A DNA stretch of 64,000 bases from an uncultured Actinomycetes bacterium (GTDB lineage Bacteria > Actinomycetota > CADDZG01 > WHSQ01), in NCBI GenBank assembly GCA_937863385.1, contig CALMBW010000019.1, positions 223,238 to 287,237 on the forward strand, read 5' to 3'. The translations under genes were made by a program, and so were the position numbers. The notes under the pieces are model-generated. The model had not been told where the DNA came from. It saw only the letters and a list, made by a program, of their open reading frames with translations, and searched no databases. Shown in pieces: positions 50,109-58,954 of the stretch (position 1 is the stretch's first letter; each line of letters starts with the position of its first letter).

Positions 50109-52715
50109 CTAGTGTTGGTAGCGGCGTATGTCGGTTGCTCGGCGGCAGACGTGGATCTCGTTGGCGTCCTGGTCGTTGAACCGGAGCCGAGGCGCTACCG
50201 CTCGGTACTTGCCGTGACGATGGCGCACCCGCAACTTCCAAACGTACCTACCGTCGCCATTGGGATCGGTCGCCGCGCTCAGAGTGGTCTTGAGCGTCAC
50301 CCACCGGCCCGAGCGCCGCACCTGCAGCTTGACCGGAACCTCTGACGAACAGCGGTCGTAACCGTCGTCGGTCCGCACCCAACCCTTGACCCGTAGTCCG
50401 GGCCGGGGTTTGTTGGGTCGCGGGACGTGACGGAAACCTTTGATCTTGACGCTGCGAGGGTGCCGCTCGACCGTGGGATCTGGCGGAGGGCCCTCGCCCC
50501 ACGTCTTGGTCACGGTCTCGGCACAGTTGCCGGCGCTCACTCCGTCTTGGCCGGTGCCGGCTCCACCCGGCTCGGCCGCGGTCGTGGTTCCGGCCGGTTG
50601 CTCGCAGGGATCGTTGTTAGCCCCGCCGCTTCGTGCGGGTGACCCGATCTCGGCCACGATCGACTGCTCGCCGGTCTCGCCCTCGATAGAAGACACCACG
50701 AACTCGACCTCGCCCGCGCTGTCCGTCTGAGGAGACGCGCTCGAGTCCAGTCGTCCGGGTCCCGACTCGGACCCGTTCACCGTCACTCCCCCAACGGGGT
50801 TGCCGTAACGATCGGTGACCGTACAGGTCACGATGTGCGACGTGCCCGCTGGGTTGGTTGCCGAATCCGGGGTGCAATCGATGTTGCGCGCGCCCGCGGC
50901 GGGGGTGGTCCACAACTTGGAGGCGGTGTCGCTCGCCGAACCGGAAGTGGCGGTGATGGTTGTGGTCCCGGTGGCGGTCGACGCGATCGTAGCGAAGGCA
51001 CGCCCGGACGCATCGGTGGTGGTCGTGAGGCTCGTCTGCGAGAACTCGCCTGCGTCCACCGCCCCGTCGCCGTCCTCGTCGGTCCAGAACCCACCGGGGC
51101 CGGAGGTAGTGAACGTCACCTCTTGCCCGGGGATCGCCTGACCAGAAGAGTTCGTCACCGTGGCACACAGATCGTGAGAGGTGGCGACCTGGTTCGTCGC
51201 GGTGGTCTCGCGGGCCGTGCCGGTCTCGCATGCTCCGCCGGAATCACTCAGATCGTTGTCGATGGCAACGGCAACAGGCTCGGGCAGTGTTGTGAACCAG
51301 AACTTCGAGACAACGTCCTCTCCGGCTCCGCCGTCGGTGCCCGTCGTGGGACACCCGGGCGTCGCATCGGCGTCGATGCAACCCTCGATCGTGTCCCCTT
51401 GACCCTCCTGGGTCAGCGGCAGGTTGCTGTCGTTGTAAGTGAACGACACCTCGCCCTTGTTGTCGGTGAGTGAGTTGTTCTGGGCCGCGGTGTTGCGGCC
51501 GAACACCGAGAAGTCCACGGAAGCACCCGATACGTCGTCGCCGAACGCGTCGGTGACCACACAGGTGACCGTGTGGCTCGTGCCGACCAGGTTCTGGTCG
51601 GATTCCGGCGAGCACTCGATCTCGGTCGCCACGCCGCGAGACACCCAGGTCTTGCGCACGATGTCCGTCTGATCGTCACGTTCGGTGGTTCCGATGGTGG
51701 TTGCCGAAGCCGAACCCGAGCCCGTTAGCTCGTCGGACTCGTTGCACTTGCCACCATCAAGGTCCGAGCCATCGGGGTCGAAGATCGAGTCGGTGTCGGA
51801 ATCGATCCAGAAACACAGCAAGGCATCTCCGCCCTGTGACTCGGACGCGGCGATCGTTACCGTGCACGATCCCGTGTTACCGGTCGTGCATGCATCGTTG
51901 AAGTCGGGGGTACCTGCTGCGGCCGAGTCATCGGGGTCGTTGGCGCCATTCAGATTCTCAGCATCGATCAGCACACCAGATTGGCTCATGGTTGTGTCGT
52001 CTGCTGTGTCGGCCGTGGACTTGTTGTCGTAAAGCTGGCAGGTATAGGTCTCCGACGATCCGTTGCCCGACGCGGGGTTTGATGCGACCTCGGGCGAGCA
52101 ATCGATGACCACGTTGGCAGGCAGCGGCCCGAACCACGACTTCTCGACCACGTCGGTGTCGTCAACCTCGGTGCGGTCACCGGCCTCGGCACCCGAACCT
52201 GTGCAATCGGATCCGGGGCAGTCCGAAGAACCGGCGTTGCGGCCCTCGACGGCGTCGAAGTCGGTGGAAGCATTGTTCTTGTCGTCGTCAACCCAGGCTC
52301 GGATCTGATTGGTGCCTGCTAGGTCGGCGGTGAAGACGACCGAGCAGGACGACTCGCCCTGCGGGATCTGGCACGTCATGTCGGGGGTCGCCGGCGTGTT
52401 GCCGTCGTTGCTCGTGGTTCCTCCGGTGCAGGAGTCATCGGGCTGAGGAGCGCAGACGGCTCGAACGGCGGGACCTGACTCGATCTCGAAATCGATCTCT
52501 TCGCCGTCTGTGAGGGCCGGGGTCGACAGCGTGGCCGTCAGGGTGTGCGCGGTGCCGGTGGGGTTGCTCGAGACCTCATCGGTGACCTGGAGGTCGTGTT
52601 CGCCATCGGTGTGGGCCGCTGCGGGCCCCGCCAGAGGTATCACCAACGCCAGCAACGTGGCAACGGCGGCGATCAGCGCCACCCGCCGGGTCGTCCCGGA
52701 CTTCCACAGGACCAT
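50109..52715 (-). CDS. Large secreted Ig-like (Big-1 type) surface protein with shared C-terminal domain
   Basis: An 868-residue exported protein. The signal peptide (VALIAAVATLLALVIPLAGP) is followed by several Ig-like repeats of Big-1/invasin type, each with a version of NPAGTSHIVTCTVTDRYGNP, then VSFTYND or a relative. Cysteine pairs recur in each repeat. The C-terminal 115 residues are the domain shared with 17326, 40399 and 58955 (CSSEVPVKLQVRRSGRWVT, then GKYRAVAP) ending RRYQH. Such proteins usually serve adhesion. ATG 52715 (MVLWKSG) is preferred because GAAGGGG lies six bases upstream. A good terminator follows. Confidence 0.86.
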   Translation of the reverse strand: MVLWKSGTTRRVALIAAVATLLALVIPLAGPAAAHTDGEHDLQVTDEVSSNPTGTAHTLTATLSTPALTDGEEIDFEIESGPAVRAVCAPQPDDSCTGGTTSNDGNTPATPDMTCQIPQGESSCSVVFTADLAGTNQIRAWVDDDKNNASTDFDAVEGRNAGSSDCPGSDCTGSGAEAGDRTEVDDTDVVEKSWFGPLPANVVIDCSPEVASNPASGNGSSETYTCQLYDNKSTADTADDTTMSQSGVLIDAENLNGANDPDDSAAAGTPDFNDACTTGNTGSCTVTIAASESQGGDALLCFWIDSDTDSIFDPDGSDLDGGKCNESDELTGSGSASATTIGTTERDDQTDIVRKTWVSRGVATEIECSPESDQNLVGTSHTVTCVVTDAFGDDVSGASVDFSVFGRNTAAQNNSLTDNKGEVSFTYNDSNLPLTQEGQGDTIEGCIDADATPGCPTTGTDGGAGEDVVSKFWFTTLPEPVAVAIDNDLSDSGGACETGTARETTATNQVATSHDLCATVTNSSGQAIPGQEVTFTTSGPGGFWTDEDGDGAVDAGEFSQTSLTTTTDASGRAFATIASTATGTTTITATSGSASDTASKLWTTPAAGARNIDCTPDSATNPAGTSHIVTCTVTDRYGNPVGGVTVNGSESGPGRLDSSASPQTDSAGEVEFVVSSIEGETGEQSIVAEIGSPARSGGANNDPCEQPAGTTTAAEPGGAGTGQDGVSAGNCAETVTKTWGEGPPPDPTVERHPRSVKIKGFRHVPRPNKPRPGLRVKGWVRTDDGYDRCSSEVPVKLQVRRSGRWVTLKTTLSAATDPNGDGRYVWKLRVRHRHGKYRAVAPRLRFNDQDANEIHVCRRATDIRRYQH

Positions 52716-52895
52716 GCTCATCCCCTTCGTTTTCTCACGGACCATCCTCGATCCGTTACCCAGCCGCACCCGCACCCGACCACTACAACGTCGAACCAAG
52801 CCCAGGGTCACCCTCCACTTCCGAGATTGAGGGCCGCTCTCGGCAGGAGCCGAAGAAACTAGCGAGGGGCCTGGCGAGGGTACGGGACGGGATCT

Positions 52896-53129
52896 CTACA
52901 GGTGCTTGTGGGAGCGAACGTGGGCCGTCAGCGCTTCGGAAACCATGTCCAGTCGGGCACTCAGGCCATCGATACGGCTCGAAAGACCATCGATGCGGTC
53001 CGAAAGACCATCGATGCGGTTGGAGAGGGCATCGAACTTGCTGCTCATCGAGAGCACGAGCGTGATGAGCGTCAGAAGCGTTGCTCCCAACATCCCCACC
53101 ACGGTCCAGGTGAATTGATCCACGGTCAC
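52896..53129 (-). CDS. Small membrane protein with short coiled coil (paralogue 4, inverted layout)
   Basis: A 77-residue protein with the membrane helix at the N-terminus (MLGATLLTLITLVLSMS), followed by a coiled coil with heptads IDGLSDR, IDGLSSR and IDGLSAR, encoded by a 21-base repeat, and a histidine-containing end (AHVRSHKHL). The layout is reversed relative to the proteins at 43657 and 47968 but the repeat character is the same. No function known. The start is ATG 53129, with an AGGAGTG-like site upstream. Confidence 0.65.
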   Translation of the reverse strand: MTVDQFTWTVVGMLGATLLTLITLVLSMSSKFDALSNRIDGLSDRIDGLSSRIDGLSARLDMVSEALTAHVRSHKHL

Positions 53130-53220
53130 TCCTTGATTCTAGAACTAGGTGCGAAAACCTAGCGAGACCCTGCGACGAACATGCCCGGCGGCGGCCGCGC
53201 GCTCTCTCGCCCAGGACCCG

Positions 53221-53264
53221 CGCGCCGTACGCGTTGGATAGCCGCGCGATTCTTCGGTAAAAAC
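53221..53264. repeat. Dispersed repeat B, copy 5
   Basis: GTACGCGTTGGATAGCCGCG then CGATTCTTCGGTAAAAAC. It is followed by TAGCGCCGTATTCCGACG, a piece that resembles repeat C, so the two repeat families touch here. It lies between divergent genes. Confidence 0.72.
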
Positions 53265-53319
53265 TGGGGGGTTGCGTAGCGCCGTATTCCGACGTGGGAA
53301 CGGGGCTTAACATCGGGCG

Positions 53320-54387
53320 ATGTTTATCCGACGTGTGGGGGCTTGCTTGGCTGTGGTCATGCTCGCGGGGGCTTGCACGGGGGAGTCGGATGGACCGGGG
53401 GTCGCGGGGTCGCCGAGTCCTTCGCCATCAGCTCCGGACGAGCCGAGGTTCGTGGCCTTGGCAGAAGGCAAGACGTTCGGGACGTTCAACATCAGGCGCG
53501 GGATACTCAATCCGTTCCGGGAGATAGACACCGGGCAGATCGCCATATCGCCGGATGGCAAAACGATCGTGTTCGCTGCCGATGCGGAACCTGCAAAGGC
53601 ACAGGGCGATCGCTTGGGAGCGCCCATCTTGCGCATCGGTCCCTTGCGCAGCTCCGGTGCCAACGACATCACCATCGGGCAGGGCACCGAGCCTTTGTTC
53701 TCTCCCGACGGGACACAGGTGGCCGCCATCGTTCCCGATCGTCGTGACAGTTGCGACCCGGGGCAAAAGGGATGCCCGAGCGAGACCGTCATGATCTACG
53801 AAGCCATAGCCGAACCGAACGAGGGCACTCTCGTGCTCGAGGACGGCGATTGGGACATCATCGGTTGGACGGGATCAGACGTCGTCGTCGTCTCCGAGGA
53901 AGACGGTTCCTTGTGGCGTGCCGGTCCCAAGGGTGCCAGCAAGATCGGCAGGGACGGAACGAACGTCCTTGCCGTATCGCCCACCGAATCCACGGTCTTG
54001 ATAGCGGTCAAGAAAAAGGTTGCCTTACTGCCCATCGCACGCGTCGGCGAACCCGGCATCACGGGCGAGCTGATCGAGCTCGCCCTGGACGACTCCGCGG
54101 TCACCGGCGCGTTCTGGTCACCCGATGGATCAAAGGTTGCAGTCGTCACCGACTCCGTATGGGTGATAGACATCGAAGCCGTCGACGGAGAGGGTGGGGG
54201 TGCTGCCCCAGTACCCACCGGGATCGCGGCCTCCGGGCAATTCGCATGGGCAGCCGACTCCGAGCACTTCATCTTCTCCAAGCTGCAAAAAGCCAGCGAG
54301 CGAGCGATGCTCTGCGATGCGTCGCTCGGATGCGACTACATCTTCTCCTGGGACCAAGGAACCGTGACTCTTCAAGGCCTTCTTTAG
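53320..54387 (+). CDS. TolB-like beta-propeller lipoprotein
   Basis: A 355-residue lipoprotein with lipobox MLAGACTG, then a SPSPSPSAPDE linker and a propeller of WD40/PD40-type blades (AISPDGKTIVFAAD, FSPDGTQVAAIVPD, AFWSPDGSKVAVVTD, FAWAADSEHFIF). No catalytic domain is fused. It would sit on the outer membrane face and bind a protein or glycan partner. ATG 53320 begins the signal sequence. It stands alone on the plus strand among minus-strand secretome genes; an inverted repeat lies about 90 bases downstream. Confidence 0.83.
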   Translation: MFIRRVGACLAVVMLAGACTGESDGPGVAGSPSPSPSAPDEPRFVALAEGKTFGTFNIRRGILNPFREIDTGQIAISPDGKTIVFAADAEPAKAQGDRLGAPILRIGPLRSSGANDITIGQGTEPLFSPDGTQVAAIVPDRRDSCDPGQKGCPSETVMIYEAIAEPNEGTLVLEDGDWDIIGWTGSDVVVVSEEDGSLWRAGPKGASKIGRDGTNVLAVSPTESTVLIAVKKKVALLPIARVGEPGITGELIELALDDSAVTGAFWSPDGSKVAVVTDSVWVIDIEAVDGEGGGAAPVPTGIAASGQFAWAADSEHFIFSKLQKASERAMLCDASLGCDYIFSWDQGTVTLQGLL

Positions 54388-54476
54388 CCACAGACGACAC
54401 CGGCCTACCGACCCGCCCATCCATCAGCAGGTTGGCGATTCTCCTGGGGTCCGGGGGTTGCCATCCAAAGCCTGAG

Positions 54477-54503
54477 AGTTCCGTGACCCTTGATCACGGA
54501 ACT
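54477..54503. terminator. Perfect inverted repeat after the propeller lipoprotein gene
   Basis: AGTTCCGTGA pairs with TCACGGAACT over a seven-base loop. The position suits a bidirectional terminator, though no strong T-run follows; a protein-binding operator is an alternative reading. Confidence 0.5.
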
Positions 54504-54548
54504 GTTGGAGTTGGCAAGCACATCGCCCGCTCGGCGAAACCCGTTTCC

Positions 54549-54592
54549 GCGCGCAGAACGTGTGTGCCGTAGGCGGTGGTTTTTACCGCAAA
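54549..54592. repeat. Degenerate repeat B, copy 6
   Basis: GCGCAGAACGTGTGTGCC then GGTGGTTTTTACCGCAAAAAC, touching the stop codon of the lipoprotein gene at 54595. Only the AAAAAC end and general layout are kept, so the assignment is weak. Confidence 0.4.
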
Positions 54593-54594
54593 AA

Positions 54595-55062
54595 CTAGGG
54601 GAGGGTCCAGGTTCTTTCTAGGAGGAGGGGGCGGATCCGGCAGGGCTCGTCACCTTCGACCGGCGTCAGGGTGATCTCGTCATCTGCTAGCTCGTAGGAG
54701 TAAGAACCGGACGCTTCACCATCTCCGGTGACACGCTTGCCGTTCTCGTAGCAGTTGAAGGCACCAACCGGTGCCGGGGTGGCATCGATATTCATGACTT
54801 CGGCAGTAAAGGCAACCTGCTCGGTGACACGAAAGGGCTTGTCGACGGCCTCCAACACGTATTTGCCGTCGGCGAACGTGATGGTCCAAGTGCCACCCAA
54901 GGTCCGGGGCAGACCCGCCCCCTTCAGATCCTTGCCGGAGATCTCGGCCTCGAAGGTGCCCTCGATGTCTGGAGCGGGCTCGGATGGAGGTGCCTCGGTA
55001 CCGCGATCGCAAGCGATACCTACTAGCGATACGAGCAGGATCGAAGCCAGCAGTTTCTTCAC
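54595..55062 (-). CDS. Small lipoprotein of unknown function
   Basis: A 155-residue lipoprotein with lipobox LVGIACDRG. The mature domain is beta-rich and lipocalin-like in size: IEGTFEAEISGKDLKGAG, GGTWTITFADGKYVLEAV, SYSYELADDEITLTPVEGDE, ending LLLERTWTLP, which suggests a calycin-type barrel for binding a small hydrophobic molecule. That is inference from the pattern. GTG 55062 begins the signal sequence. It precedes repeat copy B6 and follows the sulfatase gene in the same direction. Confidence 0.72.
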   Translation of the reverse strand: MKKLLASILLVSLVGIACDRGTEAPPSEPAPDIEGTFEAEISGKDLKGAGLPRTLGGTWTITFADGKYVLEAVDKPFRVTEQVAFTAEVMNIDATPAPVGAFNCYENGKRVTGDGEASGSYSYELADDEITLTPVEGDEPCRIRPLLLERTWTLP

Positions 55063-55225
55063 GTGAGGCAGGGTAACGGAAGACCACGTCGCCCCCGTTC
55101 CGCTAGCGGATCCCGGAAACAGAATGGCCGCCTTCATCCACGGACCGGCTAGTCGGAGGGGTGAAGGGCTGGCGGCCGCGGTGAGGCGGGGGCGTAGGCA
55201 ACCGAAGTGGGTCGGGCGGGCGGAG

Positions 55226-56860
55226 CTACGTGGTGACGGTGAAAGAGCGGGACGCGGGAGTGGGGTCGGTCCAGCCCTCGTAGCGCCCCGCCACCTCGAG
55301 CACGTAGTGACCCGGGGTCAGCTTGCCGAGGGTGAAACCGAAGGCGGGGCAGCCGAACCAAGCTCCTGGGATGCCGTCTCGGGTCGTGCGGCAAACAAAG
55401 GCCGAAAGACGGTTCTGGGAGCTATACCGGAACGAGGCAGTAGTGCCGGCGAAGCTGTCGGGAGGACCGGCCACGATCATGGTGTCCAGCGGGGCGCCCG
55501 TCGTCAAAGACTCGATCTCATCTGACAAACGCTGGCCGATCGCTCCCATGCCCGGCGCACCGAACAGATTGGTCATCTCGTATGGATCGAGACCCAGATC
55601 GTAGAGCTCGGCTTCACCGGTGAAGTACTCGACGTACTTGTAACCGTCTTGCACCACACCAGAGAACGATGGAAAGCGCCGGGATCCCCATCCTCCGGTG
55701 CCCTCGCATGGGTAGCGCAATCCATTGCAGAATTCGACCAGGACCGATTCACGTACGACGTCGGTCTGCCCGGTGACCGCCGGCAGCAAAGACACCCCGT
55801 CACTCGCCCATTGGCGCCCCACGACCGCAGCCAAGGTAGCGGCGACGTCCACGTTGGAAGCGAGCCCATCGAAAGCAACGCTAGCTCGAGCACCGGAGAC
55901 CCCATTGGCTCGTATCACCATCGGCACCTTGATCGACTCTTCGTAGGCCAGCACCTTCTTGGTGGCGCGATGCTCCCCGTAGAGATATCCGTTGTCTGAC
56001 ATGAAGATCACGATCGTGTCCGATGCTCGGTCCCCCAACGAAGTGAGCAATTTGGCGATGGAGTCATCCAAGGCCCGTACCGAACGCGCCATCTTGGTGT
56101 ACGTGGAGTCGATACGGGCTTTCTCGATCTGCGACAAGGGGCCCCGGCGCATGAAGGCCGGCTTGCCCGTCAGGTCGGTGGCTTCGTCATACGAGGGTGA
56201 ACGCGGGATATCAACATCCAAGGACTCGTAGCGATCGTCATCGGCGGGCATGTGGGGACTGGTCGGAGAGTAGACGGCGAAGAAGGGCTGATCGTCTGGA
56301 GTTCCTTCGATGAAATCGGCCACCAGCTTGCGCAGCACTTCGGTCTGGTAACCGCGATGCTTGCGGGCCTTGCCACCGATGTTGATGACAGGGTCCTTCA
56401 ACGAGACGTGCTTCTGGTCGGTTCGGATGCATGCCCACAGATCGAACTCAGAGCGCGGCATGCACGGCGCGCTGTTCATGTACTTGCCTGCGATGGCAGT
56501 GCGGTAGCCCTCGTCCTTCATCAGCTCGGCGATCGTGGGGTGCAGCAAGGGAACGTGGTTGCCATCGACCCCGGAGTGCCTGCCGTAAAGACCGGTCAGG
56601 ATCTGAGCGCGCGAGGGACAGCACTGGGCGGTGTTCACGTAGGTGTTGTCGAACAGGACGCCTCGATCCACCAGGCGAGAGAAGACCGCGGGCATCAGCT
56701 CTCGGTTGAACAGTGCCTTTGACTGGTCATCGGTGACGATGAGCAGAACGCTTGGACGGCGGGCCTCGGGCAGCACCTGAGCCGCCGCGCGCCGGTCCGA
56801 CCCCTGTACGGGGGCCAAGACGGCGACAAGCGCCAGCACCGCGATCAGTCGTCTAGCCAT
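55226..56860 (-). CDS. Secreted type I sulfatase with C-terminal Ig-like domain
   Basis: A 544-residue exported sulfatase. The signal peptide is about 1-28. Metal ligands include D44 and D45 (LLIVTDDQS); the formylglycine motif is C80-C-P-S-R-A-Q-I-L-T-G, followed by the typical YGRHSG; MSDNGYLYGEH supplies the later ligands. C80 must be oxidised to formylglycine, and no FGE gene is in the window. The final 85 residues are a small Ig-like domain with two cysteines ending DPTPASRSFTV, common at the ends of actinobacterial surface proteins. It would remove sulfate from glycans or small organics outside the cell. Confidence 0.9.
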   Translation of the reverse strand: MARRLIAVLALVAVLAPVQGSDRRAAAQVLPEARRPSVLLIVTDDQSKALFNRELMPAVFSRLVDRGVLFDNTYVNTAQCCPSRAQILTGLYGRHSGVDGNHVPLLHPTIAELMKDEGYRTAIAGKYMNSAPCMPRSEFDLWACIRTDQKHVSLKDPVINIGGKARKHRGYQTEVLRKLVADFIEGTPDDQPFFAVYSPTSPHMPADDDRYESLDVDIPRSPSYDEATDLTGKPAFMRRGPLSQIEKARIDSTYTKMARSVRALDDSIAKLLTSLGDRASDTIVIFMSDNGYLYGEHRATKKVLAYEESIKVPMVIRANGVSGARASVAFDGLASNVDVAATLAAVVGRQWASDGVSLLPAVTGQTDVVRESVLVEFCNGLRYPCEGTGGWGSRRFPSFSGVVQDGYKYVEYFTGEAELYDLGLDPYEMTNLFGAPGMGAIGQRLSDEIESLTTGAPLDTMIVAGPPDSFAGTTASFRYSSQNRLSAFVCRTTRDGIPGAWFGCPAFGFTLGKLTPGHYVLEVAGRYEGWTDPTPASRSFTVTT

Positions 56861-57041
56861 ATCTCCTCATCATGTGATGAAGCCGTCGAATCGGACATAC
56901 ACAATCAAAGAACCCGAGCGCTTGGAAGCACCGAACGGACCCTTTCTAACCCGAGGATCGCCCCAGATACCGCCCGGCCGAACTGGCTCGGCTCGGTGCC
57001 ACACCAGTCCCGATGCTCGACCGAAAGTACCCGTGCTGGCG

Positions 57042-58790
57042 TCAACCCCTCAGGCGGATGACCTGCAGGACCGAGGTTCCGGACTGACGCAGGGGGTCAA
57101 GGTCGTCATCGAGCACGGTCCTGACCTCCCATACCCCATCGGCGGGCAACTCGGCGGTCATGAGGTACCCCCCCGCTTCGTCGACCACGGTCGTGGGACC
57201 TGAACGCCAGCGGGAGGCCTCGGGTCGCCGGTACTGCAGGCGCAGGGTAGCCCCTGGTGTCGAGGGGGTGACGGTGCCGGAGGCCATGATCTCGAGTCCC
57301 GAAAGCACCTCGGCATCGAAGGTGACAAACTGCTCAACCAGCACGGCCTTGTTCGAACTGGTCACCGAGCTGAGCAGGGGATCCGCCACCTCTACCGCAA
57401 ATGTCGCGTCCATGTCGGGGGTCACAGTTAGGTTCCAGTTGCCCTCTTCATCGGTGAGCAACGGGTACTCGGCCCTGCTGCCATCGGCTCGTACCTCGCG
57501 CACGATCAAGCGAGCGAACGCAGCCGGTGCCCCGCCGCACGACACCTGACCCCGAAGACGGGTGGATAACCCGTAGCGCAGCCTGCCGGTTCCAACAGGC
57601 GTGGTTGCATCGGTCAGAACGGGAGTGTCCGAAGGCCGGATCGAGAACGCCACCGGACCCTCAAGCGGACCCGACGACACTCCGAGCTTGAATGCTCCAT
57701 CGAGCGGCATCGGTACCTGTATCGCGCCATCCGGGGCGAGTTCCCACACCTGTCCCGCGTTACCCTTGAGCATCAGGATGACGCGACTGCCAGCGGGGCC
57801 GGTCACCGAAATGGTCCCGTCCTCGGCAACATCACGGGGCCGGATGGTGGTGAAGTCGCTCGCGTAGGCCGGCATACTCGGCGCCTGCGGCAATGTCTGC
57901 CGGCACGTTTCTCCCACCACGAGCGTGCGCGGTGCTTTCAACCACCCGGAACCGGCCAACGACTCTCGCAAAGCACCCGTACCCGGCCTGCGGACAACGA
58001 CTTGAGCGCGCGCCCACATCTCGCCGAGGTCGGTCCCGTACAACGCCAAAGACTGATCGAGTGCCGCGAGCGCATCCACTTCTGAATCACTTGAAAGCTC
58101 CAATGTGTTCCGCACCAGTTCAACGAGGTCCGCATCGGTCAGACCCAGCTGTTCTTGCACGACACGCCAATAGACGAACTCGCCGTACTCCCGCTTGCCG
58201 TCGGTGGCTGCCAGTCCCCGCTCGAGTGTCGTGAGGAAGTAGGGGACGGTCCAGTAACGTAGATGCAGTTCCGGATGCATCACGTCCTGCATCAGAGATG
58301 CCGTCGACTCATGGAACCAAGACTGCTCAAGGTAGTCGTAGCCGTACTGGATCGCGTGGAAGTACTCGTGAGCCATCAAGCTATCCAGGTTGACCTGAGG
58401 GACGGCATCGCGGATCTGATGCGGGGGCACCACCATGAAGGTCTCGCGGCTGCGCCCATCGGGGACCGGAACGATCCGCACGTGCGGCACGTCCTCGCCC
58501 TTGATCACGTACACCTGATAGCGACCCTCACCAGGAGGCAGCGGGAACCCCCACTCATCGATCAGGAACGCGCGAGCCACCTCCAGTGCCCGCCCAAGCC
58601 GCTCGATGGCATCAGGGACACCTGAGGAGTCCACATCGTCAGACGGAGGTGCGTCCGGGTCCGTCGGATCGGTCTGGTAAGCAATCGCGAACCCGGGAGT
58701 CAGGTAGGTGCCCTCGCCGTTTGACGGCTGGGCACCAACGGCAGGGACGCCCCATGCAACTAGCGCGAGGACGAGGTAAAGATGTCTCAT
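57042..58790 (-). CDS. Secreted MXAN_6640-like metallopeptidase
   Basis: A 582-residue exported protein. After the signal peptide (LYLVLALVAWGVPAVGA) comes a metallopeptidase domain with zinc motif HEYFH (141-145) and a downstream glutamate in WFHESTASLM (E161), a gluzincin pattern that recalls MXAN_6640-type putative peptidases. The C-terminal half (about 300-580) is two or three Ig/FN3-like domains (GNWNLTVTPDMDATFAVEV, and ASGTVTPSTPGATLRLQYRR). ATG 58790 is used since the signal peptide begins there. It probably acts on extracellular protein. Confidence 0.83.
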   Translation of the reverse strand: MRHLYLVLALVAWGVPAVGAQPSNGEGTYLTPGFAIAYQTDPTDPDAPPSDDVDSSGVPDAIERLGRALEVARAFLIDEWGFPLPPGEGRYQVYVIKGEDVPHVRIVPVPDGRSRETFMVVPPHQIRDAVPQVNLDSLMAHEYFHAIQYGYDYLEQSWFHESTASLMQDVMHPELHLRYWTVPYFLTTLERGLAATDGKREYGEFVYWRVVQEQLGLTDADLVELVRNTLELSSDSEVDALAALDQSLALYGTDLGEMWARAQVVVRRPGTGALRESLAGSGWLKAPRTLVVGETCRQTLPQAPSMPAYASDFTTIRPRDVAEDGTISVTGPAGSRVILMLKGNAGQVWELAPDGAIQVPMPLDGAFKLGVSSGPLEGPVAFSIRPSDTPVLTDATTPVGTGRLRYGLSTRLRGQVSCGGAPAAFARLIVREVRADGSRAEYPLLTDEEGNWNLTVTPDMDATFAVEVADPLLSSVTSSNKAVLVEQFVTFDAEVLSGLEIMASGTVTPSTPGATLRLQYRRPEASRWRSGPTTVVDEAGGYLMTAELPADGVWEVRTVLDDDLDPLRQSGTSVLQVIRLRG

Positions 58791-58891
58791 GAGTGAAGGG
58801 GCCAACCCTTCCATGAAGGCGGCCCAAGAACATGCGCAACAATCAGCAGCCGTCTACGTTGGTCGTTCATCCCACCTCGGCCCCTAGAAAG

Positions 58892-58921
58892 AGAACCGGC
58901 CCCCTTGCGGGGGCCGGTTCC
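58892..58921 (-). terminator. Rho-independent terminator of the giant surface-protein gene
   Basis: GAACCGGCCCCC pairs with GGGGGCCGGTTC around a TTGC loop, about 35 bases after the minus-strand stop at 58955; it resembles the WhiB terminator in design. Confidence 0.85.
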
Positions 58922-58954
58922 AACCACTGCTCGCTTAGATCAGCGAGTTACTGC

